From the NCBI GenBank assembly GCA_002254335.1, contig NIVA01000073.1, positions 1-14,617 on the forward strand: DNA of 14,617 nt, given 5' to 3'. Source of the DNA: Bacteroidetes bacterium 4572_114. Lineage in GTDB: Bacteria > Bacteroidota > Bacteroidia > Bacteroidales > 4484-276. The notes beneath the pieces were generated by a model that was not told the origin of the DNA, searched no databases, and saw only the letters and a list, made by a program, of their open reading frames with translations. Made by a program: the position numbers and the translations under genes. Within the stretch, counting starts at the first letter, position 1. Each line of letters starts with the position of its first letter. Shown one piece after another: positions 7,850 through 14,584 of this stretch.

Positions 7850-8687
7850 ATATGCTATTTGGCTCAAATAATAATGATTCAACGGGATTAATTTCTCTCT
7901 CTACAAGATTATAATATTTTTCCACTATTTCAATACCGATTGAATTTCTCTTCATTTTATTTGCAACAATATTTGTAGTTCCCGAGCCCATAAAAGGATC
8001 AAGAACAGTATCCCCAACCTTAGTGAATAATTTAATAAACCATTCAGGAAGTCCTTCAGGGAAGGCAGCACTATGTTTTTTGTTATTACACTCAGTTGCG
8101 AGATGAATAACATTAGTTGGATACGCTTTATCTCGATTAATCCAATTTGAAATATTTTTCCCAAATCCACTTCCAACCTTAGATTCGTCCCGTGTTTTAT
8201 CAGTGGTACTAAGATTTTTCAATCTGGTTTTCGCCCAATCGCCCATAGGAACCATTACTTCCTCTTGATACATTGAAAATTTCTTATCCTTATTGAATTG
8301 AATCAATCTTTCCCATGAATCACGAAAACGATTGGGCCATTTTCCTGGATATGAGTTTTTTTTATGCCAGATAAATTCTTCTGTCCATAACCAACCTTGT
8401 TTTCTCATTTCAATGATTAGTTCCATTACATAAGTACTTCGCTCTCCATTAACAACTTTTTCTTTAATATTGAGGACAAATGTTCCAGTGGGCTTTAAAA
8501 CTCTTAATAACTGCTGAGTTATTGGCAAAAACCAATTAACATATTTATCAGGACGAATTCCACCGTAAGTATTTTTTCTCTGATCTGCATAGGGAGGTGA
8601 AGTAAATATTAAATCTACTGAATTGTCAGGTAGTTTTTTGAGTTCTTCTCTACAATCTCCTATAAATAAATCTGTTTTGATCTCCAT
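7809..8687 (-). CDS. Beta-class site-specific DNA methyltransferase (probably N4-cytosine)
   Basis: An intact 292-residue enzyme that would transfer a methyl group from S-adenosylmethionine to an exocyclic amine in a specific DNA sequence. The catalytic motif IV, TSPPY, lies at residues 29-33, and the SAM-binding motif I, DPFMGSGTT, at 230-238. This order (IV before I) defines the beta class, and SPPY rather than NPPY or DPPY favours N4-cytosine. The target recognition region should be the middle (about 105-200). I chose ATG 8687 over the in-frame ATG at 8705 because a promoter -7 box covers the intervening codons. Its last 41 nt overlap the nuclease gene, the classic arrangement of a type II R-M pair. 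The codons are clearly AT-richer than in flanking genes, suggesting horizontal gain. With the nuclease broken it may act as a solitary methyltransferase. Confidence 0.9.
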   Translation of the reverse strand: MEIKTDLFIGDCREELKKLPDNSVDLIFTSPPYADQRKNTYGGIRPDKYVNWFLPITQQLLRVLKPTGTFVLNIKEKVVNGERSTYVMELIIEMRKQGWLWTEEFIWHKKNSYPGKWPNRFRDSWERLIQFNKDKKFSMYQEEVMVPMGDWAKTRLKNLSTTDKTRDESKVGSGFGKNISNWINRDKAYPTNVIHLATECNNKKHSAAFPEGLPEWFIKLFTKVGDTVLDPFMGSGTTNIVANKMKRNSIGIEIVEKYYNLVEREINPVESLLFEPNSIYEKTKPVGRIAVR

Positions 8688-8691
8688 TCTG

Positions 8692-8723
8692 CAAAGGTAA
8701 TACATTGAAATCAGGGTTCAAAA
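8692..8723 (-). promoter_or_regulatory. Promoter for the methyltransferase, predicting a leaderless mRNA
   Basis: On the minus strand TTTTG (8723-8719), a 19-nt spacer and TACCTTTG (8699-8692) match the Bacteroidota promoter. The last G lies 4 nt before the ATG at 8687, so transcription should start at or next to the A of the start codon. Confidence 0.7.
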
Positions 8724-8812
8724 TTGGGTTTAGTTATTTTTTTATTTGTGGTCTCTACATTTGCTAATAATACGTTGAATTCAGAAATATCAACTCCTAC
8801 TGAATTCTTTAC
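8711..8812 (-). pseudogene. Possible decayed N-terminal scrap of an IS110-type transposase
   Basis: A 33-codon frame ending in TGA reads VKNSVGVDISEFNV at its start. IS110/IS492 transposases (DEDD) open with a similar VGIDIS/K segment that carries the first catalytic Asp. Nothing else of a transposase or its ends is visible. The stretch overlaps the methyltransferase promoter -33 element and sits at the right edge of the R-M island, where a mobile remnant would make sense. The match is about ten residues long and may be chance. Confidence 0.25.
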
Positions 8813-8858
8813 TTTATAAACTCTTACACACATCAGAATTACACCTAAAATCCGCAGC

Positions 8859-9560
8859 CTACTTTCCCATGTAATAAAGCACCCAGGCATCCCGGTTGAT
8901 ATCTTCCCTTATTTTTTTAAGATGGTTATGTGCCGTATGAATATCGGGATAGGAGTCGTAGGCCACAGCTTCCATATTAATTTCTTCCCGTGGGATGATA
9001 AAGGGATCCTGCCCCTCGGCTTTCCACTTCTTTAACATGGCCCGGGCGTTCTCACCGTTTTCAAAACTCCCGATCACAATATGGAAATGATAATCCTTTT
9101 TTGATGTTATTGTAGCCTTAGTTTCCAGATTATTCAAGTTGGCACTGAAGTCTTCCATCTTTTTAATTTGGTCAACAGGATAAATATCATCAGGGTTGAA
9201 GTTTATTGCCAGCAGATAAAACTCCCTGGCCTTCTCATAATCCTTTTGATTGAAAAAATTATCTGCGGTTTGAATAGCGTCAGAATACTTTTGCTGTTTT
9301 TCTTTTTGCTTTAAAAGATTATCAATCTCTTCAAGTTTTTGCAATGGATATAACTCCTCTGGCTTAATAATCAAGGCCTCTTCATAAGAAGTTTTGGCCC
9401 CGCTGTAATTTTGTCCCGAATAATTATTATCAGCCTGCGCAATTGCTTTTTTATACTGTGCATTTTTGCTAAACATAAGGAAATAAACCAGTAATGAAAT
9501 TAAAACAAGAATGGCAACAACACCTATTACTATTGTGAAAATTTTGGATGATATGTTCAT
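8859..9560 (-). CDS. Membrane-anchored TPR-like repeat protein with C-terminal SPOR-like domain
   Basis: A 233-residue protein with one N-terminal membrane helix (about 7-29) and no cleavage site, so the rest should face the periplasm. Two homologous TPR-like repeats follow, at about 36-80 and 93-137. Both carry an AI-x-x-AD-N start, an AxxxYxxAL/I-x-x-x-P-E/D centre and a YPxxxIxxI/M end. The C-terminal part (about 156-230), beginning YHFHIVIGSFENGENARAML and ending in DAWVLYY, fits a SPOR domain: a beta strand with a G-S/A-F, an alpha helix with NA, then strands and a second helix. SPOR domains bind glycan strands lacking stem peptides, often at division sites, and the repeats would provide protein contacts. 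ATG 9560 directly precedes the membrane helix. The gene is divergent from gatE across a 386-nt spacer and has a TACCTTTG box 38 nt upstream. Confidence 0.75.
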   Translation of the reverse strand: MNISSKIFTIVIGVVAILVLISLLVYFLMFSKNAQYKKAIAQADNNYSGQNYSGAKTSYEEALIIKPEELYPLQKLEEIDNLLKQKEKQQKYSDAIQTADNFFNQKDYEKAREFYLLAINFNPDDIYPVDQIKKMEDFSANLNNLETKATITSKKDYHFHIVIGSFENGENARAMLKKWKAEGQDPFIIPREEINMEAVAYDSYPDIHTAHNHLKKIREDINRDAWVLYYMGK

Positions 9561-9598
9561 AATCGATTAATTTAAGTTGAAAATATTTTATTTTTAAA

Positions 9599-9606
9599 CA
9601 AAGGTA
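9599..9606 (-). promoter_or_regulatory. -7 promoter box for the SPOR/TPR gene
   Basis: TACCTTTG on the minus strand (9606-9599) is a perfect TAnnTTTG. The -33 element is weak: TTTC near 9628-9625 is one base off TTTG, with an 18-nt spacer. Predicted leader about 33 nt. Confidence 0.5.
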
Positions 9607-9681
9607 GTATAATAATTTGATTGCGAAAGATTTCAATACCCTGCACCTTTCGTTTCACCTACCATCTTTTTTCTACGTTTT

Positions 9682-9801
9682 TTTAGCCAATCCGGCTAAA
9701 TTCCCTAAGCGGCTTGAAGTCGCTAAGGGAATAGAACGCGGCAGACCCACCTGTCCGCCCCTGCCCGTTCGGTCAGGCGGGCGTGCCGGTACGGACGGGA
9801 A
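9682..9801. repeat. Cluster of inverted repeats (REP-like intergenic element)
   Basis: Three nested palindromic blocks lie between the divergent genes. The first is TTTAGCC, loop AATCC, GGCTAAA (9682-9700). The second, at 9700-9732, has arms ATTCCCTAAGCGGCT and AGTCGCTAAGGGAAT around a TGA loop, a 15-bp stem with one mismatch and one G-U pair. The third is GC-rich (about 9750-9801): GCCCG (9763-9767) pairs with CGGGC (9778-9782), and CTGTCCG pairs imperfectly with CGGACGG. The GC content is far above the surroundings. An open frame that crosses it (9617-9847) is not a gene. Together with the two promoters this explains the 9561-9946 spacer. Confidence 0.7.
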
Positions 9802-9886
9802 TGATGTAGTAGGGCAGGGATTGAATAAAATAGTTGATACATTTTAATTTTTATTAATTCTACATAATGCCAAATCCGAAAATTAC

Positions 9887-9918
9887 TTGTACAGGTTTAC
9901 CAAGTTTAACTAAATTTG
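9887..9918 (+). promoter_or_regulatory. Bacteroidota-type promoter for gatE
   Basis: TTG (9887-9889), a 21-nt spacer and TAAATTTG (9911-9918) match the -33/-7 consensus. The predicted start is near 9923, giving a leader of about 24 nt before the ATG at 9947, which a weak AGG precedes. Confidence 0.65.
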
Positions 9919-9946
9919 GCCGCTATAAAAATGCAGGTAACATAAG

Positions 9947-11737
9947 ATGAAAAAGAAATTTGATCCACAGAGAAATTACGAAGATACAAAGAAGCAAATA
10001 GGTTATGTATCACGCAAAAAGGCTGTCCAAAAAGATTACGACAGAATTGGTTTTATGTCGGGCCTTGAAGTGCACCAGCAACTGCTCACCAAAAAAAAGT
10101 TGTTTTGTAACTGCCCCGCCGGTGCTTACAACAAAAGCGATGATTACGATGCCGAACTGATCAGGCACATGCGGCCCACACTTAGCGAACTGGGTGAATA
10201 CGACGGCACGGCACTGATGGAGTTCAAAACCAAAAAGGAGATTATTTATCGGATAAAAAATGCAACTACCTGTACTTACGAGGTGGACGACACGCCCCCT
10301 TTTCCGCTTAACCGTGAAGCCCTTGATATTGCCATAGAAATTTCATTGTTGTCGAAGCAGAATATCGTTGGTGAGGTGCACATCACCCGTAAACAATACC
10401 TCGACGGCAGCATCCCAACCGGCTTCCAGCGAACGGCCATTATTGGCGTAGAAGGCGAAATCCAACTAAAGCACAAAAAGATCAGGTTGATACAATTGAG
10501 CCTTGAAGAAGATTCGTGCAGGGAAATTTCCGACATCGGACATGTCAGGGTATTTAAAACCGACAGGTTGGGGATGCCGTTGATAGAGACTGTTACCTAC
10601 CCCGATTGCTCAAATCCTGACGAAGTGATGGAAACCTGCGACTATATTCGTTTTTTAAACCGGAGCACAGGCAAAGTGAGGACAGGCATTGGGGCAGGCC
10701 GCGAAGATGTGAATGTTAGTTGCCGGGGCGGTTCACGTGTCGAGATCAAAGGCGTGGCACATACAAAGTGGATACCTGAGCTTACCCATAAAGAGGCCTT
10801 TAGGCAATGGGCATTACTGGCCATCAGGGATAAACTACTTGAAAGGATTAAAGATGTTCCTGCATGGAAGATCAGGTACGAATACCTCAAAAATTTTGCT
10901 TGCGAGGATGATATTAATAAGGTCATAGTGCTACTGAATGCAGAAGATGATGATGCCCAGTTGATTGTTTGGGGGCCTGAAGAAGATTTGAAAACTGCCC
11001 TCGAAACTATTGAAGAACGCTGCCGCATGGCATTTGATGGCGTACCAAATGAAACCAGGAAATCCTTCGAGGACGGAACAACCATTTTTGAGAGGGTGCT
11101 CCCCGGTGCCGACCGCATGTACCCCGATACCGATTCGCCGCCCATCCCACTTGAAGCCGACCACATTGCCGAATTGGGGGAAAACCCTCCTGACGATATA
11201 ATTGACAGGTATCATACAATGCAGCAATGGGGCATCCCTGAAGATACCTACACCTATATTTTTAAAAAGGACCTTTTCCCGTTGATCGAGCGAATTGTAA
11301 ACGAATTGGGGCTTGACCCTAAATTTGTGGGTACATTTTTCGGGCATACCCTAAAATTTGTAGAGGGGCATTACACACCTTCAGCAAAATTTAATTATAA
11401 GCTAATCTTTCCCTTGTTCAGCTTCCTGAAAAGCAAAGGGTTGGACTATGAACTGATAAAGAAAATGATGCCGTTGCTGTACGAGTACCCGAAACTGGAA
11501 TTTGAATCGGTATTGACCACCCTAAAATTCAAAAAAATACCAAAAGACGAAATCCTTTCAAAAATCGGGTTCCTAAAAGAGATATTTGAAAAAACCGGCA
11601 GGTCCCAAAAAAAGGAGAATGCCTTCAATTGGATAATGGGCGAATTGAGGACTGCCGCCGTTGGAAACATCAATATGGCCGGGTTGGGGAAAGAGGTTAG
11701 GAGAGAGATGGGGGAAGATATAGGGTATAAGGTATAA
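9947..11737 (+). CDS. gatE: Archaeal-type Glu-tRNA(Gln) amidotransferase subunit GatE, GAD-poor
   Basis: A 596-residue GatB/GatE-fold protein. In archaea GatE phosphorylates Glu-tRNA(Gln) and, with ammonia from the asparaginase-like GatD, makes Gln-tRNA(Gln). Archaeal-type motifs run through it: GLEVHQQL (39-46), LFCNCP (52-57), MRPTLSELGEYD (75-86), ATTCTYEVDDTPP (106-118), TGFQRTA (158-164), LSLEEDSCREI (184-194), STGKVRTGIGAGREDVNVS (240-258), RVEIKGV (264-270), then LPGADRMYPDTDSPP (385-399) and a helical/YqeY-like tail (about 420-596). HQQL and the LPGAxRMYPxTDxPP block favour GatE over GatB. Between the cradle end (about 300) and LIVWGPEEDL (339-348) there are only about 40 residues, where archaeal GatE carries a GAD domain, so most of that insertion is missing. 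There is also a basic N-terminal extension of about 32 residues. No gatD, gatA or gatC is nearby. Confidence 0.88.
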   Translation: MKKKFDPQRNYEDTKKQIGYVSRKKAVQKDYDRIGFMSGLEVHQQLLTKKKLFCNCPAGAYNKSDDYDAELIRHMRPTLSELGEYDGTALMEFKTKKEIIYRIKNATTCTYEVDDTPPFPLNREALDIAIEISLLSKQNIVGEVHITRKQYLDGSIPTGFQRTAIIGVEGEIQLKHKKIRLIQLSLEEDSCREISDIGHVRVFKTDRLGMPLIETVTYPDCSNPDEVMETCDYIRFLNRSTGKVRTGIGAGREDVNVSCRGGSRVEIKGVAHTKWIPELTHKEAFRQWALLAIRDKLLERIKDVPAWKIRYEYLKNFACEDDINKVIVLLNAEDDDAQLIVWGPEEDLKTALETIEERCRMAFDGVPNETRKSFEDGTTIFERVLPGADRMYPDTDSPPIPLEADHIAELGENPPDDIIDRYHTMQQWGIPEDTYTYIFKKDLFPLIERIVNELGLDPKFVGTFFGHTLKFVEGHYTPSAKFNYKLIFPLFSFLKSKGLDYELIKKMMPLLYEYPKLEFESVLTTLKFKKIPKDEILSKIGFLKEIFEKTGRSQKKENAFNWIMGELRTAAVGNINMAGLGKEVRREMGEDIGYKV

Positions 11738-11777
11738 CGTGGTTGTTAATAAGTCGAAAATATAATGTCTGCAAGAC

Positions 11778-11823
11778 TTTCCAACATCCAATCCCGAATC
11801 CCGAAAACTCTCGGGATCGGGAT
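11778..11823. repeat. Heptamer units forming a 13-bp hairpin downstream of gatE
   Basis: Four heptamers in register (TTTCCAA, CATCCAA, TCCCGAA, TCCCGAA; 11778-11805) overlap the left arm of an inverted repeat. ATCCCGAATCCCGA (11791-11804) pairs with TCGGGATCGGGAT (11811-11823) around an AAACTC loop, with one bulged base. It starts about 50 nt past the gatE stop. No T run follows, so it may be a repeat-derived hairpin rather than a standard terminator. Confidence 0.65.
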
Positions 11824-11847
11824 GTAAACGTCAGGAAAGAAGAACGG

Positions 11848-11861
11848 TGACGGATGTTGGG
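11848..11861. repeat. Two-unit heptamer remnant TGACGGA TGTTGGG
   Basis: This is the same unit type as the array at 265-313 and sits in the leader region of the histidine kinase gene. It may be a decayed copy. Confidence 0.45.
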
Positions 11862-11900
11862 CAACAAGTTGGTTGTATCAATATTGGATTGAAAGTGTAA

Positions 11901-11928
11901 TTTGGATATAACCTTTTTTGTATCTTTG
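11901..11928 (+). promoter_or_regulatory. Promoter for the histidine kinase, predicting a leaderless mRNA
   Basis: TATCTTTG (11921-11928) is a perfect TAnnTTTG ending 4 nt before the ATG at 11933. The best -33 element is TTTG at 11901-11904 with a short 16-nt spacer, so the -33 part is less certain. The spacing to the ATG equals that of the methyltransferase gene. Confidence 0.55.
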
Positions 11929-11932
11929 CGAT

Positions 11933-14584
11933 ATGAAAAAAACCGTAGTAATATCGTTTTTTTTCCTGATTGCCAATTCGCTCTTTTCAGGTGCTATTGG
12001 AGATAGTATTTATACGGCAAAAAATCCTGCTAACCCCGGCGATACCATTGTCTTTTTCGAAGAAAACTTTGATGATGGGGATTTTACGAAAAATCCTTTA
12101 TGGACAACTTATTTAAACCAGAAATGTGCGCCACAACCTGCAACAGCTACAATTGTTGATGGTGCGTTAAAATTATTCCAAAAAGGTGCACTGACATGTG
12201 GGACCTATGCAAGGCTTGTCATAGATTTAGATATCCCGGTTACCGACTACACAAAAATACAATTTGATGTAAAGCCATCTTATTCATCAGTGGATGAAGG
12301 GGCCGGTTGGTTAGGTAGGGAATATCCTGTTTCGGTTAAAATAAGAATAGAATCGGAAAATGGAGAATTATTAATGCTTTGGTTTGCTTATAATTACCGT
12401 GGTGGTGAAAATGATTTTACCAACCAATTGATCAGGATTGCTTTTCCTGATTGTGGGCAGGATGTATGGCTCCGAAATGAGGTATTTACAATCAGGAAGT
12501 ATTTCCCGGATGCAAAAACTATTTCCAGTGTCATGATTGAAGGCATAGGTTGGGATTATGAAGGGTATGCAGATAATATCAAGATATTCGATTGTGGGCC
12601 AAACATTAATAATTCTGTGAACAAGATTAAAATCGATTCCCTTGAAAATCGATTGGCGGCAATATCCGGAATTGAAAAGGCCAATACCCTCAACTGCTTA
12701 TCTGAATTATACAAGCAAATTTCATCCGAAAAATCAATAGAATATGCAAATGAAGCCCTGGAGCTTAGTAAAAGAATAAATTACAGAGAAGGTGAATTAA
12801 TTGCTTTAAAACAAATTGGTATGGGATACAGCCGTGTAGGCAAGTATGAAAAATCTATTGAATCGCGCAAAAAAAACTTAAGGCTGTTTATAGAAATAGG
12901 CGAAAATCACTTTATACCCGGCTATTTAAACCTAATCGCCGAGAATTATTATCAAATAAGAAATTATGACAGTGCGATTGTTTACTTTCAGGAATCCATA
13001 AAATTGGGCCGGGAATTAAACAAACAAAATTTGGTCACATCTTCTTTTAAGGGATTGGCAAATTCTTACATGGTGCAGAACATGTTCGATAAAGCACTTG
13101 AGTATTTTGAACAATTACTGGATATTTACATAGAGGCCGATAATTGTATTGGTATTATTTCCACACACAATGAAATTGCCAGGGCGTATTATTTATCAGG
13201 TAATTCACAAAAAGCGATCGAGCATTATGATGAATCATTGAAATTAGCTGAAAAGACCGGGACCACAAAGGATTTGGCAAAGACATATGAAAACCTGGGC
13301 GATATCTATTATAAGGCCGAATATAACCAAAAAGCCCTGGGTTATTATAACAAATCACTTATAGTTAATATTAAAAATGGGGAGCTAAACAGCACTGCAC
13401 TATCCTACTTTTGCATTAGCCATGTATATTGTAGTTTAAAAGATTTTGAGGGTGCACTTGAAAACCTTGGCATGAGTTTAAGTATAGCCCAAAAGCAAGA
13501 CCTGGAAAACCTTGAAGGCGACATTTATTTAAAGTACAGCGAAGTTTATGATGAAAAAGGCGATAAGGAGATGGCTTTAAGCTATTTTAAATTATATTCC
13601 AGGAAAAGAAATATTCTTTTCAATAAGGAAAAAAACCAGGCATTGATTGAGCAAAATGTAAAATATGAAAGCGAAAAAAAAGATCAGGAAATAGAGTTAT
13701 TAAACAAAGAAAATGAGATAAAGGAGCTAAATATCAAACAAAAGTCATATCAATTATATCTTAGTATTGCAATTGGAGGTTTGGTGCTGATAGTAGTGGT
13801 AATAATTTACGGCAGGTACAGGGCAAAACAAAAAGCGAATATATTACTTGCCGGGCAGAAAGAACAACTGAAAAAATTTAACACCGAACTTATTGCAAAA
13901 AATGAGTTGATATCAGGCCAAAAACAGGAAATCGAAAAACGGGTTGAAGAAAAAGAGGTCATGCTACGCGAATTGCATCATCGGGTAAAGAACAACATGC
14001 AGGTAATTTACAGTATGTTAAGCCTCCAGGCCGATAAATTGAAGGACAAAGATGCCATATCGGCCATCGAGGCCAACATACATCGCGTATGGGCAATGGC
14101 GCTGATACATCATAAACTTTACTTAGATGAAAACCTGACACAAATTAATATGCCACAATATATCAATGAATTAAGCACCAATATTTTAGAAACGAATACA
14201 AATAAAAAGCAGCAGATTAACATAAAGTATGATATTCAAAACATAAACCTTGAGGCAGACATGGCGATACCATTGGGATTGATTATTAACGAACTGCTCT
14301 GCAATGCACTAAAACATGCATTCAATGACGTTTCTTCCCCTGAACTAAATATTCAATTAAAGGAAGAAAGTAACCATAATCTGGTTTTAAACATAAAAGA
14401 CAATGGGGCCGGTATTTCAGAAGATATTGCTCCGAATAAACCAGGTGTATTCGGGCTTGAACTTATTAACATGCTGGTCAGGCAATTAAAAGGAAAACTG
14501 GAAATCACAAACCAAAATGGCGCATGTTTTAAACTAACTATTTCGGCACCTGCAATAACCCATACTGATCCATTGCAGCCCTAA
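11933..14584 (+). CDS. Sensor histidine kinase: jelly-roll-like domain, TPRs, HisKA_2, HATPase
   Basis: An 883-residue membrane kinase. ATG 11933 is chosen because it gives a clean signal peptide (MKKTVVISFFFLIANSLFSG) and follows a -7 box; upstream in-frame codons overlap that box. Residues about 40-220 form a beta-rich domain (ENFDDGDFTKNPLW, WDYEGYADNIKIFDCG) resembling an extracellular jelly-roll/carbohydrate-binding fold, with four Cys that could form disulfides. Residues about 225-560 hold some seven or eight TPRs (such as GDIYYKAEYNQKALGYYNKSL), then a coiled coil, a membrane helix at about 607-627 and a second coiled coil. The kinase core starts with ELHHRVKNNMQ, with phosphoacceptor His683 (or 682), typical of HisKA_2. 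The HATPase has its N box NELLCN at 786-791, DNGAGI at 823-828 and GLELINMLV. The TPRs would be periplasmic. No response regulator is visible before the window ends. Confidence 0.9.
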   Translation: MKKTVVISFFFLIANSLFSGAIGDSIYTAKNPANPGDTIVFFEENFDDGDFTKNPLWTTYLNQKCAPQPATATIVDGALKLFQKGALTCGTYARLVIDLDIPVTDYTKIQFDVKPSYSSVDEGAGWLGREYPVSVKIRIESENGELLMLWFAYNYRGGENDFTNQLIRIAFPDCGQDVWLRNEVFTIRKYFPDAKTISSVMIEGIGWDYEGYADNIKIFDCGPNINNSVNKIKIDSLENRLAAISGIEKANTLNCLSELYKQISSEKSIEYANEALELSKRINYREGELIALKQIGMGYSRVGKYEKSIESRKKNLRLFIEIGENHFIPGYLNLIAENYYQIRNYDSAIVYFQESIKLGRELNKQNLVTSSFKGLANSYMVQNMFDKALEYFEQLLDIYIEADNCIGIISTHNEIARAYYLSGNSQKAIEHYDESLKLAEKTGTTKDLAKTYENLGDIYYKAEYNQKALGYYNKSLIVNIKNGELNSTALSYFCISHVYCSLKDFEGALENLGMSLSIAQKQDLENLEGDIYLKYSEVYDEKGDKEMALSYFKLYSRKRNILFNKEKNQALIEQNVKYESEKKDQEIELLNKENEIKELNIKQKSYQLYLSIAIGGLVLIVVVIIYGRYRAKQKANILLAGQKEQLKKFNTELIAKNELISGQKQEIEKRVEEKEVMLRELHHRVKNNMQVIYSMLSLQADKLKDKDAISAIEANIHRVWAMALIHHKLYLDENLTQINMPQYINELSTNILETNTNKKQQINIKYDIQNINLEADMAIPLGLIINELLCNALKHAFNDVSSPELNIQLKEESNHNLVLNIKDNGAGISEDIAPNKPGVFGLELINMLVRQLKGKLEITNQNGACFKLTISAPAITHTDPLQP

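Noticed and set aside
9617..9847. 76-residue plus-strand open frame
   Set aside because: It runs through the REP-like palindromes, has no promoter of its own and has Pro/Gly/Arg-rich low-complexity translation. It is a by-product of the repeat.
10642..11166. 174-residue minus-strand open frame inside gatE
   Set aside because: It lies antisense to a strongly supported gene, is Ser-rich and matches nothing. It is a codon-bias shadow.
11791..11823. Standard Rho-independent terminator for gatE
   Set aside because: The stem is strong but no T run follows, and the arms coincide with heptamer repeats, so I list it as a repeat hairpin only.
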